This document shows positions 1 through 7,858 of a stretch of DNA of 64,000 nt, one piece after another. The stretch covers positions 744,001 through 808,000 of the forward strand of contig CAVOPB010000002.1 of NCBI GenBank assembly GCA_963697805.1, given 5' to 3'. This DNA is from VRUE01 sp963697805 (GTDB lineage Bacteria; Actinomycetota; Thermoleophilia; Solirubrobacterales; 70-9). The notes beneath the pieces were generated by a model. It had not been told where the DNA came from and searched no databases. It saw nothing but the letters and a program-made list of their open reading frames with translations. Made by a program: the position numbers and the translations under genes. Positions within the stretch are counted from its first letter, which is position 1; each line of letters opens with the position of its first letter.

Positions 1-1141
1 CGGTGAGGCGGGCAGCGTCGGCGACCGCGCCGAAATCGACGTGGGCGGAGGTGTCGTTCGGCCAGTGGTAGTTGCCGGGCTGTTTGAGGTCGTTGCAGCC
101 GCACAGCGAGGCGGTCTCATACCCGGCCGCGAGCGGCTCCAGGCCGTCGGTCCCGTTATGGGTGCGGAGGTTCGGGTAGAGCCAGATGCCGAGCTCCTCG
201 GCCAGGCCGTCCATCAGCTCCAGTGCCCGACGCGGGTACTCGTGGATCTTCAGGAAGCCCTCGCCGCGCAGGACCAGGAGGTGACCCGACCCGACTTGGT
301 CGACAGAGAGGAAGAACGTGCTCTCGCGGGGCAGATCGCCGAAGTGGCGCTCGCCGAAGGCCTTGATCCCCTCGCTGAACGACTCCTCGGCGCCGGCAGA
401 GAGGAGGATCACCCTGATGTCCCCAGCCGGCTCGGCGAGGAGCTTCTTGGCGACCGCGAGCAGGGCCACGACGCCGCTGCCGTCGTCGTTGGCCCCAGGC
501 ACCGCACGCCGCACGCCGATGTCGGTCATCGCCGCGACCGTTCCGAGCCCGAACAGGACCGCGAGCTTCGAGATCAGGCGCCTGCCGGACAGCGCCCCGA
601 GCGCAGCGAGGATCGGCCCGGCGATGACCGGGGCCATCAGCGGCGGGCTGGTGTCCATCGACTCGATCAGGCCGAGGCGGTCGGCGAGTCGGGGCAGCGC
701 CGGGTGGAAGACGATGCCCGCGTGGGCGGCGTCGTGGTGAGCGACGATGACCGCCGTCCGCTCGGCGTCGGCCGGACCGATTTCGCAGACTACGTTGTGG
801 ATCGTTCGGCGCGGCAGCAGCCGGCGCAGGGGACGGTGCATTCCGGGCGGGAAGTCGGCGGCGATCCCGCCCGCGCCGAGCGCGCCCAGCAACGCCCCCA
901 GCAGGCGCCGGCCGCGCAGCGCGGCGAGGCCGCCGAGCGCGCCGAGGAAGGCGCCGATCCCGAGCGGCCACCAGTAGGTGCCGTGGGCGGGCTCGGCCTC
1001 GATCCGCGGCTCGGCCCCGAGCTCGCGCAGCTTCCCCAGCACCCACTCGGCCGCCCTTCGTTCGCCGTCGGATGCCGAGGGACGCTCGATCCGCTCGAGC
1101 TCCTCGACCAATCCGCGCAGCCATTCCTGATTAGGTGACAT
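1..1141 (-). CDS. M28-family zinc aminopeptidase, C-terminus beyond window edge
   Basis: The frame is open from an ATG at 1141 to the left edge of the window (380 codons), so the C-terminus is missing. It looks like a co-catalytic di-zinc exopeptidase. The M28 metal-ligand motifs appear in order: AHHDAAH near residue 150, GANDDGSG near 220, SAGAEES near 250, and a late H in the NDTSAHVD stretch near 375. Hydrophobic segments around residues 60-95 and 175-200 suggest a membrane-anchored or membrane-embedded form, so substrates may be peptides at the membrane. It is divergent from the M50 protease gene, whose ATG is only 37 bases away, and the two may share a promoter region. The family call is firm; the substrate is unknown. 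Confidence 0.85.
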   Translation of the reverse strand, partial: MSPNQEWLRGLVEELERIERPSASDGERRAAEWVLGKLRELGAEPRIEAEPAHGTYWWPLGIGAFLGALGGLAALRGRRLLGALLGALGAGGIAADFPPGMHRPLRRLLPRRTIHNVVCEIGPADAERTAVIVAHHDAAHAGIVFHPALPRLADRLGLIESMDTSPPLMAPVIAGPILAALGALSGRRLISKLAVLFGLGTVAAMTDIGVRRAVPGANDDGSGVVALLAVAKKLLAEPAGDIRVILLSAGAEESFSEGIKAFGERHFGDLPRESTFFLSVDQVGSGHLLVLRGEGFLKIHEYPRRALELMDGLAEELGIWLYPNLRTHNGTDGLEPLAAGYETASLCGCNDLKQPGNYHWPNDTSAHVDFGAVADAARLT

Positions 1142-1178
1142 TCGGTCGGCGACCCTACCGGGCACCTACCATTGGTTC

Positions 1179-2339
1179 ATGTTCGGCGGCACCCCCATAA
1201 CCCTGTTCAAGGTCCGCGGGATCCCGATCTCAGTCGATTGGTCGTGGTTCCTCGTCCTTTTCCTCGTCATCTTCTGGCTCTCGAGGCTGTTCGGCAACGT
1301 CCTCGGCGAGGAGAGCTCGGCGACCGCCCCGTTCCTGCTCGCCCTCGTCAGCGCCTTCGGGTTCTTCGCCTCGATCGTCCTCCACGAGCTCGGCCACGCC
1401 TTCGTCGCGAGGCGCCACGGGATCGGCATCACCAACATCCAGCTCTGGATCTTTGGCGGCGTGGCCCAGATGGATCGCGAGTCCGACAGCCCTTCGACCG
1501 AGTTCAAGGTCGCGGTCGGCGGACCGCTGGTGACGCTGGCGATCGTCGTCGTCCTCGGCCTGGTCGGGCTCGCGATCGGGGGGGCCGACGAGTTCGGCAA
1601 GGCGATGGTGCTCGAACGCGATTCCAACACCTCGGGCGGCCTCGCCGCGGTGGCGTGGCTCACCTCGATCAACGCGCTCGTCCTCGTCTTCAACCTGCTG
1701 CCGGCCTTTCCGATGGACGGCGGCCGGATCGCCCGCTCGATCGCCTGGTGGCGGACCGGGGACCGCACCGCCGCGACCCGCTTCGCCGCCAACCTCGGGC
1801 GCGTCTTCGCCTACCTCTTCATCGCCGGCGGCCTGGCGCTGGCGGTCTCAGGCCAGGTCTTCACCGGCGTCTGGCTGGCGTTGATCGGGTTCGTGATCAA
1901 CGGCTCGGCGCGTGGCGCGGCGATGCAGACCCGCGTCTCGGGGCGGATCGAGGGCGTCAGCGTCGCCGACGTCATGGACCGCGAACCGGTCGCGATCCCG
2001 GGCGAGCTCAGCGTCGAGAGGGCGCTCGACGAATACTTCCTCCGCTACCGCTGGGGCTGGTTCCCGGTCGTCGACGCCGCCCACCGGTTCCAGGGCCTGG
2101 TCGTCCGCGACCGCGCGGACGAGGTCCCCGAGACCTCGCGTGCCACCTCATTGATCTCCGAGGTGCTCGAGAGCAACGACGGCAGCTTCCAGGTCCGCGA
2201 CGACGCGCCGCTCGACTCGCTGCTCGCCAACACCGCCCTGCGCCGCTTCGGGGCGTTGATGGCGGTCGACGCCGACGGCCGCCTCTCTGGCGTCGTCACG
2301 ATCGAGCAGGTCGGCCGGGCGCTCCGGGACGCGCCCTAG
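1179..2339 (+). CDS. M50 site-2-type membrane metalloprotease with CBS domains
   Basis: 386 residues. The zinc motif HELGH is at residues 69-73 inside a transmembrane segment, and the second M50 motif NLLPAFPMDGGR lies near residues 172-183 and supplies the metal-binding Asp. Four to six membrane helices fill residues 20-245. The soluble C-terminal part (about 255-385) reads as a CBS pair (VADVMDREPVAIPGELSVERAL), as in Rip3/SpoIVFB-like proteases, where nucleotide binding can gate activity. The likely role is regulated intramembrane proteolysis of an anti-sigma factor or similar protein, but no candidate substrate is adjacent. No strong ribosome binding site precedes the ATG, so the transcript may be leaderless. 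Confidence 0.9.
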   Translation: MFGGTPITLFKVRGIPISVDWSWFLVLFLVIFWLSRLFGNVLGEESSATAPFLLALVSAFGFFASIVLHELGHAFVARRHGIGITNIQLWIFGGVAQMDRESDSPSTEFKVAVGGPLVTLAIVVVLGLVGLAIGGADEFGKAMVLERDSNTSGGLAAVAWLTSINALVLVFNLLPAFPMDGGRIARSIAWWRTGDRTAATRFAANLGRVFAYLFIAGGLALAVSGQVFTGVWLALIGFVINGSARGAAMQTRVSGRIEGVSVADVMDREPVAIPGELSVERALDEYFLRYRWGWFPVVDAAHRFQGLVVRDRADEVPETSRATSLISEVLESNDGSFQVRDDAPLDSLLANTALRRFGALMAVDADGRLSGVVTIEQVGRALRDAP

Positions 2340-2342
2340 TAC

Positions 2343-4016
2343 CTACGCAGTGGGGCGGTGGCGCTCGATTATCCGGGTGAAATCGACGCCGGACGGGAGC
2401 GTGCCGAAGGCCTGGCCCCAGTCGCCGTCGAGCCGCGAGGCGCAGAAGGCGTCGGCGACGGCCTCGTCGCCGTGGCGGAGAAGGAGCGAGGCCTGGAGGG
2501 CGATCGCCATCCGCTCGACGACGCGGCGGGCGCGGGCCTGGATCGTCTCGATGTCGCCCGGCACCTCGTCGCGAAGCGCGGTGACGTAGGCGTCGAGGCG
2601 GGGCTCGGCGCCGGCGCCCTCCATCACCTCGTCGAAGAAAGCGTCGATCGAGCCCGGATTCTTGACCATCGCCCGCAGGACGTCGAGGCACTGGACGTTG
2701 CCCGAGCCCTCCCAGATCGAGGCCAACGGGCTCTCCCGGAACAGCCGCGGCATCCCCGATTCCTCGACGTAGCCGTTGCCGCCGAGGCACTCGAGGCACT
2801 CGACCGCGTGGGTGGGGGCGCGCTTGCACATCCAGTACTTGAGGACCGCGTTGGAGAGGCGGCGGAACTCGATGGCGCGCTCGTCGCCGGCCGCGACCTC
2901 GTCGTAGGCGCGGGCCAGGCGCAGGGCCGAGATCGTCGCCGCTTCGGACTCGACGCAGAGGTCGGCGAGGACGTTCCGCATCAGCGGCTGATCGATCAGC
3001 TCGGCGCCGAACGCGGAGCGGTGGGCGGTGTGGTGGAGCGCCTGAACGACCCCGGCCCGGTAGCCGCTGGCGGCGCCGATCACGCAATCGAGGCGAGTGT
3101 GGTTGACCATCTCGATAATTGTCGGCACCCCGCGCCCCTCCTCGCCGATCATCCGCGCCCAGGCGCCGCGGAACTCGACCTCGCTCGAGGCGTTGGAGCG
3201 GTTGCCGAGCTTGTCCTTGAGGCGCTGGATGTGGAAGGCGTTGCGCTCCCCGTCGGGTGTCCAACGGGGCATCAGGAAGCAGGAGATCCCGGAATCGGTC
3301 TGGGCGAGAACGAGGAAGGCATCGCACATCGGTGCCGAGCAGAACCACTTGTGGCCGACGATCTCGTACTCGGCGCCGGGGCCGCCGCCGTTGAGCGGAG
3401 TCGCCGTCGTCGTGTTGGCGCGGACGTCGGAGCCGCCCTGCTTCTCGGTCATCGCCATCCCGCACAGCGCGCCCATCTTGCGGTCGGCGGGCATCGAGCG
3501 CTCGTCGTAGTCCAGTGAGAGGAAGCGCGACTCCCACTCCTCGGCGAGATCGGGCTGTTTGCGGAGCGCCGGGATCGCCGAATAGGTCATCGAGATCGGG
3601 CAGCCGACCCCGCTCTCGGCCTGCATCAGCATCATGAACATCGCGGCGCGGGCAACGTGGGCGCCCGGCCCGGGGTCGCGCCAGGGCGAGGCGTGGAGGC
3701 CCTGGTCGATCCCGATCCGCATCAGTTCGTGCCAGGAGCTGTCGAACTCGACCTCGTCGATCCGGTTGCCGTAGCGGTCGTGCGTCCGCAGGACGGGCTT
3801 CTTCTCGTTCGCCTCGAAGCCCCAGCGGATCGTCTGGTGCGAGCCGGTGATCGCGGCGATCTCGCGGGTCCGTCCCTCGGCCCAATCGGCACCCTCGCGC
3901 CTCAGCGCCGCGACCAGGGGCCGGTCTGCGTCGAAGGGGTTGTAGTCCTCCAGCGGTGGAGGCTGGTTGAAGACCTCGTGGGTCTGCCGCGAGGTTGGGC
4001 GCTCGGCGGTGGCCAC
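2343..4016 (-). CDS. Acyl-CoA dehydrogenase, AidB-like
   Basis: 557 residues from a GTG start (V-A-T-A-E-R-P). The frame stays open far upstream but that part has no family similarity. The order matches AidB/isovaleryl-CoA dehydrogenase-type flavoproteins: an N-terminal extension with HQTIRWGFEANEKKP, the flavin-contact block GMAMTEKQGGSDVRANTT near residues 185-205, and the C-terminal all-alpha domain with ECLGGNGYVEESGMPRLFRE near 410-430 (FAD contact and dimer). Family members oxidise branched or long acyl-CoAs to enoyl-CoAs; E. coli AidB is linked to alkylation damage. The nearby divergent TetR gene at 4407 could control it, but this is inference. The length, about 550, is normal for AidB-like proteins and longer than typical acyl-CoA dehydrogenases (380). 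Confidence 0.9.
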   Translation of the reverse strand: MATAERPTSRQTHEVFNQPPPLEDYNPFDADRPLVAALRREGADWAEGRTREIAAITGSHQTIRWGFEANEKKPVLRTHDRYGNRIDEVEFDSSWHELMRIGIDQGLHASPWRDPGPGAHVARAAMFMMLMQAESGVGCPISMTYSAIPALRKQPDLAEEWESRFLSLDYDERSMPADRKMGALCGMAMTEKQGGSDVRANTTTATPLNGGGPGAEYEIVGHKWFCSAPMCDAFLVLAQTDSGISCFLMPRWTPDGERNAFHIQRLKDKLGNRSNASSEVEFRGAWARMIGEEGRGVPTIIEMVNHTRLDCVIGAASGYRAGVVQALHHTAHRSAFGAELIDQPLMRNVLADLCVESEAATISALRLARAYDEVAAGDERAIEFRRLSNAVLKYWMCKRAPTHAVECLECLGGNGYVEESGMPRLFRESPLASIWEGSGNVQCLDVLRAMVKNPGSIDAFFDEVMEGAGAEPRLDAYVTALRDEVPGDIETIQARARRVVERMAIALQASLLLRHGDEAVADAFCASRLDGDWGQAFGTLPSGVDFTRIIERHRPTA

Positions 4017-4048
4017 GCCCGCATTCTCGCAGGAGACCCGTCCGAGGG

Positions 4049-4351
4049 CTAGGCCGTTGCCGTCTCCGCCTGCGGATCCGGCCGGATGATCACCGTGTCG
4101 GCGACCTCGAGGACCTCGTCGGCCGGCATGTCGACCCGCTGCGCGTGCTGTTTCACAGCCTCGACGCTGGTCCCCTGATAGATGCAGACGGTTCCGAGGG
4201 TGCCGCCCTCCTCTTTGATCACGTAGCTGCGGATCCAGCGGATGTCCTGCGGAAACTCCTCCTCGGCTACCTGTTTGGAGCGTGCCGCGGTCGCCTCGAG
4301 CTCCTCGGGGCCTGCCCAGGCCTTTTCGCGACGGATCACATAGGTGTTCAT
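4049..4351 (-). CDS. DUF4242 (SCO4226-like) small protein
   Basis: 100 residues starting MNTYVIRREKAW, with a good GGAGGAGG ribosome binding site a few bases upstream of the ATG. The pattern (MNTYVIRR ... IRWIRSYVIKEEGGTLGTVCIYQG ... ADEVLEVADTVIIRPDP) is that of the DUF4242 ferredoxin-like fold family, whose Streptomyces member SCO4226 binds nickel. It is divergent from the TetR gene at 4407, and the 55-base gap holds the TetR-type palindrome, so this gene is the most likely direct target. Its stop lies 32 bases upstream of the acyl-CoA dehydrogenase start on the same strand, so the two may form an operon. Confidence 0.8.
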   Translation of the reverse strand: MNTYVIRREKAWAGPEELEATAARSKQVAEEEFPQDIRWIRSYVIKEEGGTLGTVCIYQGTSVEAVKQHAQRVDMPADEVLEVADTVIIRPDPQAETATA

Positions 4352-4369
4352 TCGTCCTCCTCCGTGGGG

Positions 4370-4394
4370 TATTACAGACTGTCGGTCGGTAATA
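4370..4394. promoter_or_regulatory. Probable TetR operator
   Basis: A 25-base near-perfect palindrome, TATTACaGACtG-T-CgGTCgGTAATA, is centred between the divergent DUF4242 and TetR genes. The half-sites differ at two of twelve positions. Size, symmetry and position match TetR-family autoregulatory operators. It would lie over the start region of both promoters. Binding is inferred. Confidence 0.7.
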
Positions 4395-4406
4395 TAGAAG
4401 ATCAGG

Positions 4407-5009
4407 TTGGAGGCCGCAGTCAGCAAGAAGAGGGGCAGACCGAGCGAGGGCGCGCGCGAGGCGCTGGTCGAGGCCGCGCACGAGCTCTTCGTCGAGCGCG
4501 ACTACGACCGGGTCTCGATCGAGCAGATCCTCGAGCGCTCGGGGGTGAGCCGGGGCGCCCTCTACCACCACTTCCCGACCAAGCTCGACCTCTTCAGGGC
4601 GGTCTTCGAGGCGAACGAGCGGCGGGTGCTCGAAGGGATCGCCGCCGAGGTGCCGCCATCCGCGACCCCGTTCGACGCTCTGGTCGAGGGGGCGAGGGCA
4701 TATCTCCGGGCGGCCGAGACCGACGAGGCCCTGCGCCGGATCGGCCTCATTCAGTCCCGCGCTGTGCTCGGCTGGGAGGGCTGGCGCGCGGCGGCGACCG
4801 AGTTGGGGATCGGGTTGATGCTCGGCGGGGTCAGCGCCGCTATCGAGGCCGGCGAACTGCCGCAGCGCGATCCCGAGACGATGGCCCACGTCGTGCTCGC
4901 GGCGATGATCGAGGCGGCGATGCTGATCGTCGTCGCCGAGGACCGGGGCTCGGCGCGCGAGCGCTCCGAGGCGGTGATCGTCGACCTCATGGATGGCCTG
5001 CGTCGATAG
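4407..5009 (+). CDS. TetR/AcrR-family transcriptional regulator
   Basis: 200 residues from a TTG start; no ATG or GTG lies closer to the N-terminal block KKRGRPSEGAREALVEAA. The helix-turn-helix RVSIEQILERSGVSRGALYHHFPTKLDLFRAVF occupies about residues 35-67. The variable C-terminal ligand domain gives no ligand clue. The gene faces the DUF4242/acyl-CoA dehydrogenase pair across a palindromic operator, so it probably represses them and itself; an acyl-CoA or fatty acid ligand would fit but is a guess. Its 3' end lies just before icd, which is probably a coincidence of packing rather than regulation. Confidence 0.9.
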   Translation: MEAAVSKKRGRPSEGAREALVEAAHELFVERDYDRVSIEQILERSGVSRGALYHHFPTKLDLFRAVFEANERRVLEGIAAEVPPSATPFDALVEGARAYLRAAETDEALRRIGLIQSRAVLGWEGWRAAATELGIGLMLGGVSAAIEAGELPQRDPETMAHVVLAAMIEAAMLIVVAEDRGSARERSEAVIVDLMDGLRR

Positions 5010-5019
5010 CATCGCGACC

Positions 5020-6252
5020 GTGACCGACTCCCAGTCGAAGATCGCGGTCAGGAACCCGATGGTCGAGCTTGACGGCGACGAGATGACCCGGATCATCTGG
5101 GCCTTCATCAAGGAGCAGTTGATCCTTCCCTACCTCGACGTCGACCTCGTCTATTTCGACCTCGGGATCGAGAGCCGCGACGCGACCGAGGACCGAATCA
5201 CGGTCGAGGCAGCGGAGGCGATCAAGCAGCACGGCGTCGGCGTCAAGTGCGCGACGATCACCCCCGACGAGGCCCGGGTCGAGGAGTTCGGACTGAAGGA
5301 GATGTACCGCTCTCCGAACGGGACGATCCGCAACATCCTCGGCGGCGTCATCTTCCGCGAGCCGATCGTGATCTCGAACATCCCGCGGTTGGTGCCGGGC
5401 TGGACGAAGCCGATCGTGATCGGCCGCCACGCCTTCGGCGACCAGTACCGGGCGAGCGACCTCGTCGTCCCGGGCGAGGGGACGCTGACGCTCACCTACA
5501 CCCCCACCAACGGCGACGACCCGGTCGAGCTCGACGTCTACGACTTTCCCGGCGGCGGGGTGGCGATGGCGATGTACAACCTCGACGACTCGATTCGCGA
5601 CTTTGCCCGAGCCTCGATGAGGTACGGCCTCGACCGCGGCTACCCGGTCTACCTCTCGACCAAGAACACAATCATGAAGCGCTACGACGGCCGCTTCAAG
5701 GACCTCTTCGCCGAGGTCTACGAGAGCGAGTTCAAGGGCGACTTCGAGGCTGCCGGGATCAGCTACGAACACCGCCTGATCGACGATATGGTCGCCGCCG
5801 CCCTGAAGTGGGAGGGTGGCTATGTCTGGGCCTGCAAAAACTACGACGGCGATGTCCAGTCCGACACCGTTGCCCAGGGGTTCGGGTCGCTCGGCCTGAT
5901 GACAAGCGTCCTGATGGGCCCGGACGGGAAGACGGTCGAGGCAGAGGCCGCACACGGCACCGTCACCCGCCACTACAGGTTGCATCAGGAAGGCAAGCCG
6001 ACCTCGACCAATCCGATCGCTTCGATATTCGCCTGGACACGTGGCCTCTCGGCCCGCGGCCGCCTCGACGACACACCCGAGGTGTCAGGTTTCGCCGAGA
6101 AGCTCGAGCGGGTCTGCATCGAGACCGTCGAGAGCGGCAGCATGACCAAAGACCTCGCCCTCCTGGTCGGCCCCGACCAGGAGTACCTCACGACCCAGGA
6201 GTTCCTCGCCGCGATCGACGAGCGACTCCAGGCCGCGATGGCGACAAGCTGA
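5020..6252 (+). CDS. icd: NADP-dependent isocitrate dehydrogenase
   Basis: TCA-cycle oxidative decarboxylation of isocitrate to 2-oxoglutarate with NADP. The protein follows the homodimeric (eukaryote-like, Mycobacterium Icd1-like) type: VELDGDEMTRIIW near the N-terminus, VKCATITPDEARVEEF, SPNGTIRNILGG (substrate Ser/Asn) and FREPIVISNIPRLVPGWTKPIVIGRHAFGDQY. A GTG at 5020 gives 410 residues and an N-terminus like known family members. An in-frame ATG at 4993 would add nine residues and overlap the TetR gene. It is followed by mdh after 29 bases, forming a TCA operon. Confidence 0.95.
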   Translation: MTDSQSKIAVRNPMVELDGDEMTRIIWAFIKEQLILPYLDVDLVYFDLGIESRDATEDRITVEAAEAIKQHGVGVKCATITPDEARVEEFGLKEMYRSPNGTIRNILGGVIFREPIVISNIPRLVPGWTKPIVIGRHAFGDQYRASDLVVPGEGTLTLTYTPTNGDDPVELDVYDFPGGGVAMAMYNLDDSIRDFARASMRYGLDRGYPVYLSTKNTIMKRYDGRFKDLFAEVYESEFKGDFEAAGISYEHRLIDDMVAAALKWEGGYVWACKNYDGDVQSDTVAQGFGSLGLMTSVLMGPDGKTVEAEAAHGTVTRHYRLHQEGKPTSTNPIASIFAWTRGLSARGRLDDTPEVSGFAEKLERVCIETVESGSMTKDLALLVGPDQEYLTTQEFLAAIDERLQAAMATS

Positions 6253-6281
6253 AAACCACCACCATCAGGAGGACCTTCTAA

Positions 6282-7268
6282 GTGAGCACCCCCGTCAAAG
6301 TCACAGTCACCGGCGCCGCCGGCCAGATCGGCTACGCCCTGTTGTTCCGCATCGCGAGCGGCCAGATGCTCGGCCCCGACACGCCGGTCGAGCTCAGCCT
6401 GCTTGAGATCCCCGACGCCGTCAAGGCGGCGGAGGGGACGGCGATGGAGCTCGACGACAGTGCCTTCCCGCTGCTGCGGAAGATCGACATCTTCGACGAC
6501 CCGACGCCGGCCTTCGACGGCTGCAACATCGCCCTCCTGGTCGGTGCCCGGCCGCGCGGCCCGGGCATGGAGCGCTCCGACCTGCTCGAGGCCAACGGTG
6601 GGATCTTCAAGCCGCAGGGTGAGGCGATCGCCGCCGGCGCCGCCGACGACATCCGCGTGCTGGTCGTGGGCAACCCGGCAAACACCAACTGCCTGATCGC
6701 GATGTCGAACGCCGACGGCGTCCCCTCCGAGCGGTTCACGGCGATGATGCGGCTCGACCACAACCGGGCGATCGCCCAGCTCGCGAACAAGCTCGGCCGT
6801 CCGGTCTCCGAGGTCACCAACATGACCGTTTGGGGGAACCACTCGACGACGCAGTACCCCGACCTCGTCAACGCCAGGGTCGGCGGCGCGAGCGCCTGGG
6901 AGGAGGTCGACGACGAGGCGTGGATCGCCGATGAGTTCATCCCGCGGGTCGCCAAGCGCGGCGCCGTGATCATCGAGGCCCGCGGGGCCTCGAGCGCGGC
7001 GTCGGCCGCAAACGCGGCCATCGACCACGTCCACGACTGGGTGCTCGGCACCCCGGAGGGCGACTGGGTCTCGATGGGCGTCCCCGCCGATGGCTCCTAC
7101 GGGGTCGAGGAGGGGATCATCGCCGGCCATCCGTGCGCCTGCTCGGGTGGCGAGTGGAGCATCGTCGAGGGACTCGAGGTGCCGGAGTTCTCGCGCGGGC
7201 GGATCGACGCCAGCGCTGCCGAGCTGCGGGAGGAGCGCGACGCGGTCAGCGACCTCGGCCTGATCTGA
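6282..7268 (+). CDS. mdh: Malate dehydrogenase
   Basis: 328 residues from GTG, with a strong AGGAGG ribosome binding site seven bases upstream. It shows the NAD-binding VTVTGAAGQIGYALLFRIASG at the N-terminus, the ARPRGPGMERSDLLEANGGIF loop with substrate Arg residues, and the NMTVWGNHSTTQYPD block with the catalytic His. Length and motifs match the cytosolic-type MDH used by many actinobacteria. It is co-transcribed with icd upstream and followed by a strong intrinsic hairpin. Confidence 0.96.
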   Translation: MSTPVKVTVTGAAGQIGYALLFRIASGQMLGPDTPVELSLLEIPDAVKAAEGTAMELDDSAFPLLRKIDIFDDPTPAFDGCNIALLVGARPRGPGMERSDLLEANGGIFKPQGEAIAAGAADDIRVLVVGNPANTNCLIAMSNADGVPSERFTAMMRLDHNRAIAQLANKLGRPVSEVTNMTVWGNHSTTQYPDLVNARVGGASAWEEVDDEAWIADEFIPRVAKRGAVIIEARGASSAASAANAAIDHVHDWVLGTPEGDWVSMGVPADGSYGVEEGIIAGHPCACSGGEWSIVEGLEVPEFSRGRIDASAAELREERDAVSDLGLI

Positions 7269-7281
7269 GCCCAGAACGAGA

Positions 7282-7306
7282 GAGGCCGGCCCATCGGGCC
7301 GGCCTC
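7282..7306. terminator. Terminator hairpin after mdh
   Basis: A perfect 11-bp stem, GAGGCCGGCCC / GGGCCGGCCTC, with a 3-base loop (ATC), starts 13 bases after the mdh stop and ends 9 bases before the stop of the convergent HTH gene. There is no long T-run, which is usual for high-GC actinobacterial terminators. It could serve both genes. Confidence 0.75.
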
Positions 7307-7315
7307 ATCAGCTGA

Positions 7316-7702
7316 CTATTTGGCGCTGTACTGGCGCCCTTTCTTTTTGACCCGGCCTTCTTTCTCCAGGTCACCCAGCACCCTGTACAGGTAGTTGGGT
7401 TTGATTTTCATCGTTTTCGCTATCTCGGACGCGGAGATGCCGGGTTTTTTCTGGATCAGCTGGACCGCCTGATCGGCCCTGGTGCCGGAGCGGCGGCGGC
7501 GGCGACCGCCGCGGCCTTTGGCCTTTGCTTTTTTCGCCCCTGAGCCTTTGGGGCGGCCGCGGCGACCCGGGCGTCGGATTCCCGCTCTCTCGCCCAGCTC
7601 GACCAGCGCGCGCTCAAGGCGCTTGCGCTCGTCATCGAGCTCGGCAAGGCGCTTCTTGACCAGGTCGCGGGCCTCGTCAAGTACCTGTGTGGTGCTTGGC
7701 AT
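7316..7702 (-). CDS. Coiled-coil, AT-hook and winged-helix DNA-binding protein
   Basis: 128 residues starting MPSTTQVLDEA, with a GAAAGGA ribosome binding site before the ATG at 7702; an earlier in-frame start at 7738 has none. Three parts are visible. Residues 5-42 are a heptad-like coiled coil (KKRLAELDDERKRLERALVEL). Residues 45-75 are Lys/Arg-rich with an AT-hook-like RRGRPKGSG core. Residues 80-128 are a winged helix (GISASEIAKTMKIKPNYLYRVLGDLEKEGRV) of the IclR/MarR-like type. It is probably a dimeric DNA-binding protein, either nucleoid-associated or a regulator. No target is evident. The 156-base upstream gap carries its promoter. Confidence 0.8.
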   Translation of the reverse strand: MPSTTQVLDEARDLVKKRLAELDDERKRLERALVELGERAGIRRPGRRGRPKGSGAKKAKAKGRGGRRRRRSGTRADQAVQLIQKKPGISASEIAKTMKIKPNYLYRVLGDLEKEGRVKKKGRQYSAK

Positions 7703-7782
7703 GTGTGTCCTTTCACCCCGTGCGCTCTTTCGCAACACGGATCGTCAGCTTTGGCCTCGGCACCCAGTGTGGCACAGTCACA

Positions 7783-7829
7783 GTTCGGTGCGACTGCACA
7801 CCTGAACGATTGCCTATATCACACCGAAC
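7783..7829. repeat. Short inverted repeat upstream of the HTH gene
   Basis: GTTCGGTG (7783-7790) and CACCGAAC (7822-7829) form 8-base inverted arms, 31 bases apart, in the gap upstream of the HTH gene. The spacing of three helical turns could allow cooperative binding, perhaps autoregulation by the HTH protein. The arms are short enough to be chance. Confidence 0.3.
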
Positions 7830-7858
7830 CGTGTTTCAAGCCGCAGGCAACGGGTAAC

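Noticed and set aside
4017..5111. N-terminal extension of the acyl-CoA dehydrogenase frame to 5111
   Set aside because: It runs antisense across the DUF4242 promoter and TetR gene and has no similarity to the family; GTG at 4016 gives the normal length.
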